From Chondromyces crocatus (GTDB taxonomy: Bacteria > Myxococcota_A > Polyangia > Polyangiales > Polyangiaceae), in contig NZ_CP012159.1 of NCBI RefSeq assembly GCF_001189295.1, positions 10,311,856 to 10,375,855 on the forward strand: a DNA stretch of 64,000 nucleotides, read 5' to 3'. A program made the position numbers and the translations under genes. The notes below the pieces were generated by a model that worked only from the letters and a program-made list of their open reading frames with translations, did not search any database and had not been told where the DNA came from. Below are positions 46,100-57,236 of this stretch, one piece after another; positions within the stretch are counted from its first letter, which is position 1, and each line of letters starts with the position of its first letter.

Positions 46100-46280
46100 C
46101 GGGGAGGTGGAGGCACGGCGCGAACAGGCGGGGGCGGGGGCGCCTCTGGGCCTGTGCGGCGGGCGTCGAGGGAGTCGGTCTTATCGCAGGCGTGGCAGGA
46201 GGTCGACCAGGCACGAATTGCCTTGCGGTAGGTCACGTGGTCGGCAAGCTCGTGAGCCGGTGCGGCTGGCCTGGTTGCGG

Positions 46281-47198
46281 ATGCGGGTCCTCTCGGGGGA
46301 CGGGAGCTGCGCGTTGAGCGGGCTGCGCGGTTCGTGGAGCGGGCTGTGCGGTGTCCTGGTGTTCGTGCTGATCGGGGGGTCGTGCGGGCGTGAGTCGGCG
46401 GGCGGGGATCCGGGGGTGGGGCCAGGAGCCAGCGCGACGGGTGCAGCGGGTGCGGTGGCGGGGGCCGGCGCAAAAAGCACGGCGCACGCTGGCGCAGGGC
46501 GTGACGCGCGAGGCAGCACGAGCGCGGGCGCGGAAGCGGGCGCGGGCTCCGATGAGGTGCGTCCGGTGTATCCGGTGACGGGAGAGGCGCCAGAGGCGGT
46601 GGCCGTGCGCCTGTGCGAGGCGCTGCATGCGCTGCCGTCGGCGCGGAAGGCAGCCTGTCGGGGGGGGACCGAGGGGTTCCATGCGGGCGCGGAGTGCGCG
46701 CGCACGCTGAGTGAGGCGCTGCGCGCTGGAGCGGTGGTCGTCGAGGAGGAAGCGGTGGCGCGGTGCCGCACGGCGATGGAGAGCGCGCTGTCGGGGTGTG
46801 CGTGGGCCGGGGGGCTGACGCCGCGGGCGCCAGTTTCGTGCGAGGGGATCGTGCGGGGGACGCTGCGGGAGGGGGCGCGGTGTCGGTCTGCGCTGGAATG
46901 CGTGTCGGGGCTGAGTTGCGCGGGGTTGGGGCCGACGAAGAGCGGGCTGTGTGTGCCGCCGCGGGTGGCCGGGCCGTGCGGACGCGCGGTGGATACGCTG
47001 GCGGTGCTGGCGCGGCAGTCGCAGGCGGAGGTGGAGCATCCGGAGTGTGCTGGGCACTGTGCGCAGCTCCAGTGCGCGGTCGATGTGCCGCTGGGAGGGG
47101 CGTGCAAGGGTGATGTGGTGTGCGGGCGCGGGCGCGCGTGCGTCGCAGGGCGCTGCGCAGGCGGGCAAAGGGCGGGCGCTCAGGCCGAGGGGCCGTAG
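46281..47198 (+). CDS. Cys-rich predicted lipoprotein
   Basis: From ATG 46281 the 305-residue product has a signal ending LIGGSC (about Cys35), a Gly/Ala/Ser linker with AGAG-type repeats, and a C-terminal domain of about 200 residues. This domain has many cysteines in the C-R-x4-C and C-x5-C-x3-C style (CRTAMESALSGCAW, CRSALECVSGLSC, CAGHCAQLQC, CKGDVVCGRGRACVAGRC). This pattern fits myxobacterial Cys-rich surface proteins. The function is unknown. The 3' end overlaps the convergent deacetylase gene by 19 bp. Confidence 0.75.
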   Translation: MRVLSGDGSCALSGLRGSWSGLCGVLVFVLIGGSCGRESAGGDPGVGPGASATGAAGAVAGAGAKSTAHAGAGRDARGSTSAGAEAGAGSDEVRPVYPVTGEAPEAVAVRLCEALHALPSARKAACRGGTEGFHAGAECARTLSEALRAGAVVVEEEAVARCRTAMESALSGCAWAGGLTPRAPVSCEGIVRGTLREGARCRSALECVSGLSCAGLGPTKSGLCVPPRVAGPCGRAVDTLAVLARQSQAEVEHPECAGHCAQLQCAVDVPLGGACKGDVVCGRGRACVAGRCAGGQRAGAQAEGP

Positions 47199-48259
47199 CG
47201 CTCTCCGGCGAGGAGCTTGAGCTTGTACAAGGCGCCCACCTGGCCGCGATCCATCGCGACGCGCGGGACGTTGAGAGGATCGCAAGCGGTGGTGAGACAG
47301 AGGCCCGTGTTGTTGGTGAAGCCGATCTCGAAGCCCGCGGCCTGCACCGCAGCGCGGTGGGCACGTGCCAGGGGGTAGCCGACGGGATAGGCGACGGCGT
47401 GGACAGGCTCGCCCAAGACATCCATGAGCACGCTGCGGGAGCAGATGAGGTCGCGCCGCGCTTCGTCGGGCGACATGGTGTTGAGCACGCAGTGGCGGTG
47501 GCCGTGGGACTGCACGTCCATGCCGGCAGCGCGGAGGGCGCGGATGTGCGGCCAGTCCATGATGGTGGCCTGGGCGAGCTTGCGCTCTTCGTCGACGCCG
47601 AGGGTGACGTCGGTGGCGCGCTCCAGCTCGGCGAGGCAGCGCTCGATGTCGACGCCAGGGGTGCGCTTGATCGCGGCGGTGATGCGATCGGCCGCGGCCC
47701 GCGGGGCGCGCGTGGGGTGGAGGACGAGCGGGACGGGATACGCGAGCTCCACGACCTCACGACGACAGCGGCGCAGGGTGAGATGGACGCGATCCCACCA
47801 GAAGATGCGGCCGGCGCCAGGGTAGATGGTGGGAATGAAGAAGGTGGCGGAGACGCCTGCGTCCCGGAGGATGGGGAGCACGACGTCGTGGCAGTCGCGG
47901 TAGCCGTCGTCGAAGGTGATCAGTACGGGGTTTGGAGGCAGGTGGCCGCCGCGGAGCCCCTGGCGGAGTTCGGAGAGGGAAAGCGCGGTGCAGTGCGCCT
48001 TGATGAGGGCGATCTGTTCGCGCAGCTCGCGCGCCGTGGCTTCTGCGACGCCTGTGTCGAACTCGCCCACGCCATCGGGCTCAGCAATGCGGTGATAGGT
48101 GAACACGCCGAGGATCGGCACGCGACACCGGCCTCGAAGCCAGAGGAGTCGATCGAGCAGACCAAGCGTATCCAGAGCGCCCGCGGCGAGCGCGCGAGAG
48201 GATCCGCGCCGAGGGAGTTGGTAGAGTGGCTGGACCGGCCGGGCAGCGTTCACGAGCAT
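47180..48259 (-). CDS. Polysaccharide deacetylase (NodB homology domain)
   Basis: The 359-residue product has the NodB metal-binding motif TFDDGYRDCHDVVLPIL (catalytic Asp pair) and the second motif in SHGHRH, plus the VAYPVGYP segment. These enzymes remove N-acetyl or O-acetyl groups from cell-wall or exopolysaccharide sugars, usually outside the cytoplasm. No signal peptide is clear at the chosen start (ATG 48259); the reading frame is open upstream without family features. A TATAAC element lies within 10 bp of this start, so a short or absent leader is possible. Convergent overlap of 19 bp with the Cys-rich lipoprotein. Confidence 0.9.
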   Translation of the reverse strand: MLVNAARPVQPLYQLPRRGSSRALAAGALDTLGLLDRLLWLRGRCRVPILGVFTYHRIAEPDGVGEFDTGVAEATARELREQIALIKAHCTALSLSELRQGLRGGHLPPNPVLITFDDGYRDCHDVVLPILRDAGVSATFFIPTIYPGAGRIFWWDRVHLTLRRCRREVVELAYPVPLVLHPTRAPRAAADRITAAIKRTPGVDIERCLAELERATDVTLGVDEERKLAQATIMDWPHIRALRAAGMDVQSHGHRHCVLNTMSPDEARRDLICSRSVLMDVLGEPVHAVAYPVGYPLARAHRAAVQAAGFEIGFTNNTGLCLTTACDPLNVPRVAMDRGQVGALYKLKLLAGERYGPSA

Positions 48260-48500
48260 ACTTGTTATATGGATGTCGGGAGAGGCGACCGGTATGCGGG
48301 CGATGTAGATGGGATCGTTGCAAGAAACAGGGACGATCAGCCTCGCCCCGAACGCGGCGAATCCGGAGACACGAGGGAGAAGAGAGCGCTCGGTGTCTGC
48401 ACCGAAGCTGGTTGCGTCCGCGGGGGATCGTACCCAGCACGCGCAGGTTTTCCTGCGATCGACGGTCAGGGTGGCAGAAGGCGCATGCCTGTCGTGTGCA

Positions 48501-49334
48501 TCAGAGAGACAGCAGTGCGCGAGGAGTGTGCACGGGGTCCAGATGCGCATCCGCCGCTCGGAGCGCCGCTGAGATCTCCGTGGGGGGCGCTCGTAGGTCG
48601 GTCGTCGCGCGTGCGACGACGAGGGCGGTAACGGCCACTGCGCCGGCGTGGAGCAAGGCGTGTGTGCATGCTGCGAGGGTTGCGCCCGTGGTGGCGACGT
48701 CGTCGACGAGGATGACGGTGCGATCGCGGAGGTCCGCGGGGCGACGGACACGGAAGGCGCCCGCGACGTTGCGCAGGCGTTCTTCGCGCGTGAGACGTGC
48801 CTGCTGCGGTGTGGCATGGAGGCGCGAGAGGCCGCGCGCCATGAGTGTTGTGCCGAGGTCTCTGGCGAGGTGGGTGGCGAGCAGCGCGGCCTGGTTGTAG
48901 CCCCGGTCGGCCAGTCGGCGTGGATGCAAGGGGACCGGGACGATCAGGTCGGCTCGTAGCTCGGCGCTTCGAGCTGCCTGGATCAGCATGCGGGCGAGGG
49001 GTCGGGCCAGATCGGGTCGGTTGCTGTACTTGAGGCGGCGCAAGGCCACGGCGACGGCGCCTTCGTACGCGGCGTGCGCGACGAGCAGGGTGGAAGTGTC
49101 GACCAGGGGCGTCGGGGTGCACGTCGGTGGGAGGCCGACGTCCTGGAGAGAATCGGTGGTCACGCAGCGCACCGTGGCGACGCAAGGCGGGCAGAGGTCG
49201 GTGGGGGTGACGAGAGGGGCGTCACAGGCGGCGCACGTCGGTGGGCTCAGGGCGTGGGCGCCAAGGGCGAGGAGGGCGTGGAATCCGCGGGACAGAAGGG
49301 AAGCCAGGCGAGGGGGGACAGGACGCTGGCGCAT
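48501..49334 (-). CDS. comF: ComF family phosphoribosyltransferase-like protein
   Basis: ComF-type proteins couple an N-terminal zinc-ribbon to a PRT-fold domain and are needed for DNA uptake in transforming bacteria. The 277-residue product has CAACDAP and CPPC as the zinc-ribbon pairs, then YEGAVAVALRRLKYSNRPDLA, LIVPVPLHPRRLADRGYNQAALLA and the PRPP loop VILVDDVATTGATLAAC. An ATG seven codons upstream is an alternative start. It is divergent from the GYF-domain gene across 139 bp. Competence in this organism is not shown by any other gene here. Confidence 0.88.
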   Translation of the reverse strand: MRQRPVPPRLASLLSRGFHALLALGAHALSPPTCAACDAPLVTPTDLCPPCVATVRCVTTDSLQDVGLPPTCTPTPLVDTSTLLVAHAAYEGAVAVALRRLKYSNRPDLARPLARMLIQAARSAELRADLIVPVPLHPRRLADRGYNQAALLATHLARDLGTTLMARGLSRLHATPQQARLTREERLRNVAGAFRVRRPADLRDRTVILVDDVATTGATLAACTHALLHAGAVAVTALVVARATTDLRAPPTEISAALRAADAHLDPVHTPRALLSL

Positions 49335-49473
49335 GGCGGTGTATCGGGGCCGCATGCCGTCGGGTTGCGCAGGGATGAAAAGTGCATCGCGTCCCGGGCC
49401 GCGCGCGATACCATCGGCGCGTGACGATTCCGCCCGGGAGACGCCGTCGCGAAGCCAGGAGGAGCGGTCGGCC

Positions 49474-52400
49474 TTGAGCACGCCCGAGGAGTGGCGCTGG
49501 ACGGACGAGCTCGGCGTGCAGCGGCGCGTGAGCACCGAGGAGCTGCACGAGGCGCTCGCCAGCGGGTTGCTGTCCGGTTCGACGCTGGTGTGGCAGCGGG
49601 GGATGTCGGCGTGGGCGCCCGCGCACGAGGTGCCCGAGCTGGCGCAGGTGATCCTGACGCGCGACGACGGTGAGCTGGACACGATCACCGAAGCAACGCT
49701 GACGGAGCCAGGTCGGGTGATCCAGGAGTCACCTGGAGCGCCCGGAGCGCCCGGGCAAGCGCCAGTGCCCGCCGAGCGGGGACTCCCGACGTCACCCGCG
49801 ATCACGCGGGGCGCGGCGCGGGCTCGGGTGAGCGCGGGCGAGGCGCGGGCGCGCGCGGTGATGCAGACGCTGGTGGGGCTGGAGGGCGAGGGGCAAGCGA
49901 TCGAGGCGATGCGATCGAGCGCGTCCACGCCGCCGATCGCGATGCCCGCCGTGGGTGGAGCGCCCGAACCAGGAGCGCGGGCGATCATCACCCGGCCGCC
50001 CCAGTTCGGTCCGTCGGAGTCGCGTGCTGGAGCGGGGTTGCCAGGTGGTGGGGTGATCCCGCCAGCGCCGAGGGTGCCCGGGTTGTTCGGGGGGAACACG
50101 ACGCCTGGTGCGGGTGGGGCGACGCGGGCGGGGGCGCAGCGTCCCGAGGGTTCTCAGGAGAAGGCAGCTCCCCGTCGTCCGCTGATCGAGATGCCTGGGC
50201 GCAAGCCTTCGGGCGCCGCGGAGCCGCGCAAGGGTGGGGCTCCGGCTGGTGCGGGGACGGTCGAGGAGGCCCTGGCGCGGGCCACGAGCGGTCGTGGGGC
50301 AGGGGCTGGAGCGAACGCTGGGCTCGGGGCGCAAGATGGCGCAGCGCAACGACATGCGGTGCGCGGCCCTGCTCCGCAGCGAGGGACGCCAGCGCAAGGG
50401 GAGCAAGGGACCGGAACGCTGGCTCAGGGGGCGCAAGGGACCGGGGCACAGGCGCACCGGGCGCAGGGGTCGGGGGCACTGGGGCAAGGGCCCCATGCGG
50501 TGCAAGGGCAAGCGATGCAGCCGCAGACGTCTCCTGGGCTGGGGTCCCATGCGGCGCAGGCCCCGGAGGCGCGAGGGTTCGCGATGCAGGGGCAGGCACC
50601 TCGCGCCGGCGAGGTGCCGCGCACAGGGAGGACAGCGGCACCACCGCCTCAACGGCCCGTCGGCCGTAATCTGCCGCCACCTCCCACGCTGACGGCGGAT
50701 CCGAGCGACGCCGCGGCCCCTGTACCAGCCCTGGGGCATCCAGAGGAGCTGCGCTATGCGGCCGGGGCGAGCCGCTTCGGGTGGGCACCGCGCGCTGCCG
50801 ATGGAGGCGGAGGCGGAGAGCGAGCTGCCGGGGCGCCCGTGGACAGGGGGTCTCCGGGGGGCGAGCCGCAAGGGAGTTCGACCGCTGCGTCGGCGTCGTC
50901 CGAGCGAGAGGCGCCGATCACGCAGCCCGCGGGCGGCGTGGCGCCGCGGGGCGAGGTGGCCGCGGAGCGGGCGTCGGGTGTGGGGCACGAGGCGGGAGAG
51001 GCCGCGCCGCGGCGGTGGTCTTCGGAGAGGAGCCGAGAGTCGGGCGGCGTGGTGGAGACACTGGCCTCCGCGCTGATCCCCGCCGGATCGCTGGGGAACA
51101 CGCCTCCAGCAGGAGGCGTCGTCGTGCAACGGGACAGCGCGCTTCCCGGCGGGAGAGAGAGCGCGCTTCCCGGTGGGCACGTGCCGGGTGGGGTCACCGC
51201 AGCAGGCGTGGCGGCAGCGGGTGGTGGGCGCGTCAACGGGAGCGGTGGTTCGCTGATGCCGACGGTGGCGTCGATGGTGGCGACGCCGGCGCACAGGGCG
51301 TCCCAGGTGCCCGAGGAGAGGGCGCCCGAGGGCTCTCCGGAGAGCTGGACGGCTGGGTCGCGCTCCGGTGGGTCGCTGTTGCACGCGCAGGTGCGGGTTC
51401 CCGTGTCATCCCTGCTGGGGACGGGCGGGACGCTGATCGTGCTGGTGTTGATCGCGTTCCTGGCAGGGCGGTGCTCGGTGGGGGATCGAGGCCGCGTGGA
51501 GGTAGCGCACGCTGGGTTGCTGGAGAGCGCGCTGGGGCCGTCGAGTCCCTCCCCCGCAGGTCCGCCGAGGCCTTGCTGGGTGTCGAGGCAGCCGCGCAAG
51601 TGGGCGCCGCTCGTGGACAAGAGCGCGCCGTTCGACATGGCTGCCCTGGGAAGCGCTGGTCTGCTCGTGGGTTACGCGCGGACGCAGACGGAGGCGATGG
51701 GGCTGGAGGTGGATCTGGCAAAGGGTGGGGTGTCGGAGACCTTCAAACAGGTCGCCCGTGGTTCCATCTCACGGGTGTTCCCGACGCCGGGAGGGACGGA
51801 GGCGTTCGTGGTGACGCTGGATGGGCAAGAGGGCGTTCAGTCGCCATTCTACGTGCCCGGTCCGCAGCCGCTGGTGGTGGGCTTCGGTGAAGGGGGGATC
51901 GTCACGAGCGAGCGCGCCGATGGGACCATGACGCCCGTGTGGCCGAAGGTCGGGGGTGAGGCCGAGGCGATGCGGGTGGTGAAGGCGGGAGAGAAGGGCC
52001 ACGCGCTGCTGCTGCGACGGGACGGGGGTGTATGGGGCGGGTGGATGAATCCCGCGCGCTCGGCGCTCGGTGAGCTGATGCAGGTAGCTGGCTCGGGCGG
52101 TTCGGTGGGGAAGCCGTCGCTCGGCTGGAACGGGCGCGAGGTGGCCGTGGTGTTCGCCGACCGGCCCGCCGGCAGCAAGGCGTGGGAAATCCGGCTGGGC
52201 CGGGCGCCATTCGGGCAGATGCCCGCAGCGACCGAGGTGCTGCCGTTGCCGGAGGGTGGGCCCGGTGGCGATGCCTTCGCTCCCGACATCGCGGGGCTCG
52301 CGGACGGTCGGTGGGTGCTCGTGTGGACCGAGGGTCCGGCCGGGAGCCGCGCGATGCGCGCGCTGACGCTGGGGCCTGATCTGACACCGATCGGGGATCC

Positions 52401-52536
52401 GATTGCGCTGTCTCCGCCAGCAGGAAACTTCGGGCAAGGCATCCTGGGGGTGGCAGGGAGCTACGTGGGTACGGTGTTCCTCTCCAAGCCGGCAGCGATC
52501 TACGAGCTGTGGGGGGTGGTGATGCAATGCGGTTGA
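49474..52536 (+). CDS. Large membrane protein: GYF domain, low-complexity region, TM helix, beta-rich C-terminus
   Basis: The product (about 1020 residues, TTG start 12 bases after AGGAGG) opens with a GYF_2-type domain (WRWTDELGVQRRVSTEEL, SGSTLVWQRGMSAW), which usually binds Pro-rich ligands. A region of about 580 residues is low-complexity, Gly/Ala/Pro/Gln-rich, with AQG-type repeats. One membrane helix follows (TGGTLIVLVLIAFLAGRC, about 650-668), then a C-terminal domain of about 330 residues with beta-propeller-like segments (LVVGFGEGGIV, GREVAVVFADRP, DGRWVLVWTEGP). The topology places the GYF domain in the cytoplasm and the propeller outside. The function is unknown; a signalling or motility bridge is only a guess. 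It overlaps the next gene by 10 bp. Confidence 0.8.
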   Translation: MSTPEEWRWTDELGVQRRVSTEELHEALASGLLSGSTLVWQRGMSAWAPAHEVPELAQVILTRDDGELDTITEATLTEPGRVIQESPGAPGAPGQAPVPAERGLPTSPAITRGAARARVSAGEARARAVMQTLVGLEGEGQAIEAMRSSASTPPIAMPAVGGAPEPGARAIITRPPQFGPSESRAGAGLPGGGVIPPAPRVPGLFGGNTTPGAGGATRAGAQRPEGSQEKAAPRRPLIEMPGRKPSGAAEPRKGGAPAGAGTVEEALARATSGRGAGAGANAGLGAQDGAAQRHAVRGPAPQRGTPAQGEQGTGTLAQGAQGTGAQAHRAQGSGALGQGPHAVQGQAMQPQTSPGLGSHAAQAPEARGFAMQGQAPRAGEVPRTGRTAAPPPQRPVGRNLPPPPTLTADPSDAAAPVPALGHPEELRYAAGASRFGWAPRAADGGGGGERAAGAPVDRGSPGGEPQGSSTAASASSEREAPITQPAGGVAPRGEVAAERASGVGHEAGEAAPRRWSSERSRESGGVVETLASALIPAGSLGNTPPAGGVVVQRDSALPGGRESALPGGHVPGGVTAAGVAAAGGGRVNGSGGSLMPTVASMVATPAHRASQVPEERAPEGSPESWTAGSRSGGSLLHAQVRVPVSSLLGTGGTLIVLVLIAFLAGRCSVGDRGRVEVAHAGLLESALGPSSPSPAGPPRPCWVSRQPRKWAPLVDKSAPFDMAALGSAGLLVGYARTQTEAMGLEVDLAKGGVSETFKQVARGSISRVFPTPGGTEAFVVTLDGQEGVQSPFYVPGPQPLVVGFGEGGIVTSERADGTMTPVWPKVGGEAEAMRVVKAGEKGHALLLRRDGGVWGGWMNPARSALGELMQVAGSGGSVGKPSLGWNGREVAVVFADRPAGSKAWEIRLGRAPFGQMPAATEVLPLPEGGPGGDAFAPDIAGLADGRWVLVWTEGPAGSRAMRALTLGPDLTPIGDPIALSPPAGNFGQGILGVAGSYVGTVFLSKPAAIYELWGVVMQCG

Positions 52537-53366
52537 TCGCCGGTTTGCTGCGAGGCTGGGCCGCGTGTGGTGGTGCAACGGTGGTGGCGCTGAGCCTGGC
52601 CCTGGGTGCCGTCACAGGCTGCTCGACGCCGTCGCGGACGCGCATCGAGCAGGGGTCGCAAGTGACGACGGGGAGCGCGCCTTACGATGCGTTCTTCCAG
52701 GAGGTGCTCGCGACGCACGAGGAGACGCGTGAGGCGGAGACGCTCGCGTCGGGCGCACGGGCCGGGCTGAGCCGGTCGCTGGGGCTGCAAGAGGCGGCAA
52801 GCCGCGAGGTGGTGCTCGACGCGGCGCGGGCGCGGGCGGCGAAGCTACGTGAGGAGGGTGTGCTGCTCCATTTGCAGCTCACGCCCGAGGTGAAGGTGGT
52901 GCGGGCCGGTGGAAAGAAGGGCCTGGACGACGACGGCAAGGAGATCCTGGACGCGCTCGAGGCTTCGGCCAAAGGCGGCCTATCGGTGTCGAAGCAGCTC
53001 GACCAGCTCGCCAGCCGGGTGACGGAGCTGGAACGAAAAAGGGCGGAACTCGATCAAGAACTCTCGATGGCGTTCGCGTCGGCGCCGTCGTCGCAGCGCC
53101 GCGAGGTGCAGCGCGAGCTGGATGCAGCCGGGAAGGTGCTCGCCGAGGCGAAGGAGGGGACCGATCTGCAAGCGGCGCTGGTGTCGAAATTCGTGCTCGA
53201 TCTGGCCATCGCCGTGGAAACGGGAGCGTCTCCCGGCGAGGCCAGAGGCGATACGAAGCGCTCCGGGGCGCGTCCCACAGGGCGTCCGGCGCCGCGACGT
53301 GGTGGACCTCCCGCAGCGCAACCACCGCCCAAGCCCGCTGGCGGCAGTGACGACTTCGAGTTTTGA
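52527..53366 (+). CDS. Lipoprotein with coiled-coil
   Basis: The 279-residue product starts at ATG 52527, inside the end of the GYF gene, which suggests translational coupling. The signal ends in AVTGC (about Cys32). The mature part is almost all helical with coiled-coil periodicity (FFQEVLATHEETREAETLASG, LDQLASRVTELERKRAELDQEL), and the last 45 residues are Arg/Pro/Gly-rich. No family is recognised. Together with the GYF membrane protein it may form an inner-membrane-to-envelope complex, an idea based only on the gene pair. Confidence 0.78.
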   Translation: MRLIAGLLRGWAACGGATVVALSLALGAVTGCSTPSRTRIEQGSQVTTGSAPYDAFFQEVLATHEETREAETLASGARAGLSRSLGLQEAASREVVLDAARARAAKLREEGVLLHLQLTPEVKVVRAGGKKGLDDDGKEILDALEASAKGGLSVSKQLDQLASRVTELERKRAELDQELSMAFASAPSSQRREVQRELDAAGKVLAEAKEGTDLQAALVSKFVLDLAIAVETGASPGEARGDTKRSGARPTGRPAPRRGGPPAAQPPPKPAGGSDDFEF

Positions 53367-53487
53367 CGCGGCAACGACTTCGGGGCTCCAGGCTGCCCTC
53401 CCCCTTGTCGCGGGAGCGAGGCCACGCCTATCCTCCCGGACCGCTCGAGGGGCGTAGCAGCGCTACGCGCCGGGGCGCTCTCTCCCG

Positions 53488-54939
53488 ATGATTCGCTCTC
53501 ACCAGCTCGCTCAGGCCGTCTCGGGTTCGGTGCTTCTCGCGCTCGCGGTCACCTCGACGGAGGCAGCAGCGCAGGCCTCACCCTGGTCGGAGGCCGTGGT
53601 CGTCGGTGGCTGGTCGTTCCGCCCCCAGCTGGAGCTCAGGACCCGCGGCGAGCTCCGTTCGAACCCCATCGACACCGGCGGCGAAGTGTATGGGTCGAGT
53701 GCTGTGCTCGCCGAGGGGTTCGGGACGACGCTGCCCCCGGTCGCGGAGACGCGGGCAGAGACCGACATGCAGTGGGTCGTCGGGGAGCGCGCGCGGCTGG
53801 GCCTCACGGTGGACCGTGGCGCGCTGACCGGCGTGTTCACGCTACAGGACGCGCGACTCTGGGGGAGTCCGGAGACGATCTTCCTGGGTCCAGGTCAGTC
53901 CGAGCTGCCGTCGACGGCCCCCTGGGAGGCGTACCTCGACGTCCATACGCGCTCCGGGCGGAGGGCGTTCTTCCGCATGGGTAGACAGCGGGTGGTCTGG
54001 GGGGATGGTCGGCTGCTCGGGGAGAGCGACTGGGCGTACACGCCGCGCTCGCTGGACGCGATGCGCTTCGGCGTGCAGCTCGGCGACATCGACATCGAAG
54101 CCATGGCCGCGCTGTTGAGCGCCCCCGGGGCAACTCCGCCTTCCGTGGCGGGAACGCGCCGGCCTATCTCCGAAGGGACCGGGGCACAGCTCTACGGGCT
54201 CGATGCGGTGTGGCACATCGCGCCGCTATTCCAGGTGGAGCTGACGGGCCTCGCGCGCATCGTGCGGGAGCCGCGGCCGAGCTGGCTGACGCCCGGGGAC
54301 ACCTTCGTGGTCGACGGCCGGGTGTTCGGAGAGCACCGAGGCTTCAGCTATGCGGTCGAGGGGGCTTACCAGTTCGGCCGCATCGCGACGTACGGGGAGG
54401 ATCGGCCGCTCTCCGCCTTTGCACTCGCAGCGCGCGCTGGGCTCGAGACATCGCTACCAGGGCACCTGAAGTTCGGTGTGCGAGGCGCTTATGCGTCAGG
54501 CGACGATGGCGAGCTGGCCCCCGGTGAGACACAGACGCGGTTCGACCCGATCCTGCCGGACGAACGTCGCCACATCGGGCTGATGGGTCTCTACGGGTGG
54601 TCGAACTTGATCGAGGGCTCGGGCACCGTGGAGGTACGGCCGCTCGACGAGCTGTCGGTGCTCGTTGGTTACACCTTCGCAGCGCTCGCACAGGCGTCGG
54701 GTCGCTGGGTGACCTCACGGCTGCTTCCCGTGGGTGCGGTCGTGGGCAACGAATCGCGCGTCCTCGGTCATGAGATCGACGCCGTCGTGGCGCTCACCCC
54801 TTGGGATCCGCTGCGCATCGAGGTGGGCTACGGTCTGTTCCTGTTCGGCGAAGGAGCCCGGACCATCCTCACCGCCGCGAGTCGCCCTGCGGATCTTCAA
54901 CATTTCGGTTACCTGCAAGCGACATTGCGCGTGCCGTGA
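53488..54939 (+). CDS. AlgE/alginate-export-like outer-membrane beta-barrel
   Basis: The 483-residue product has a signal peptide ending TEAAAQA, then a beta-barrel-rich sequence with alternating hydrophobic strands and the motif GRQRVVWGDGRLLG, typical of alginate-export-domain porins (PF13372 type). Other strands include ELRTRGELRSN, SYAVEGAYQFG, LKFGVRGAYASG and a C-terminal GYLQATLRVP. It should sit in the outer membrane; the transported substrate is unknown and no alginate genes are nearby. It lies 121 bp after the lipoprotein. Confidence 0.83.
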   Translation: MIRSHQLAQAVSGSVLLALAVTSTEAAAQASPWSEAVVVGGWSFRPQLELRTRGELRSNPIDTGGEVYGSSAVLAEGFGTTLPPVAETRAETDMQWVVGERARLGLTVDRGALTGVFTLQDARLWGSPETIFLGPGQSELPSTAPWEAYLDVHTRSGRRAFFRMGRQRVVWGDGRLLGESDWAYTPRSLDAMRFGVQLGDIDIEAMAALLSAPGATPPSVAGTRRPISEGTGAQLYGLDAVWHIAPLFQVELTGLARIVREPRPSWLTPGDTFVVDGRVFGEHRGFSYAVEGAYQFGRIATYGEDRPLSAFALAARAGLETSLPGHLKFGVRGAYASGDDGELAPGETQTRFDPILPDERRHIGLMGLYGWSNLIEGSGTVEVRPLDELSVLVGYTFAALAQASGRWVTSRLLPVGAVVGNESRVLGHEIDAVVALTPWDPLRIEVGYGLFLFGEGARTILTAASRPADLQHFGYLQATLRVP

Positions 54940-55097
54940 ACACGGCTCGCTAGCCTCAGCAGGGCAACGAGTAGCGGCTACCAGGACAGGAGACTCACCT
55001 CCGCGACGAGAAGTGAGGGCTCAAGGGCCGCGGTTCATCTCGAAGCACCAGCCAAGCGTGACGTCCCTTTCGCGACCAGGGTCTCTCCAGAAAGCGA

Positions 55098-55126
55098 AAG
55101 CCCCGGAGCGTTGCGCCCCGGGGCTT
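55098..55126 (-). terminator. Rho-independent terminator of the ftsH operon
   Basis: On the reverse strand AAGCCCCGGGGCG-CAA-CGCTCCGGGGCTT forms a 13-bp stem with one mismatch, 23 bp after the ftsH stop, followed by TTCGCTTTC-like T-rich sequence. It also could serve the convergent porin gene. Confidence 0.78.
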
Positions 55127-55149
55127 CACTCACCTGCCTCGACCGAGGC

Positions 55150-57108
<1,959 letters not shown>

Positions 57109-57236
57109 GGCTCGCTACTGACGAGCCACCACGTCCTCAAGGGTACGCGTGTTCCGACCATCATGCCACCTGCGCAGCTCCGCCCAGGCGTGTTGTGTGC
57201 CAGGCGCCCGGACGGCTGCAGCCGCCCAGCGCGGCC

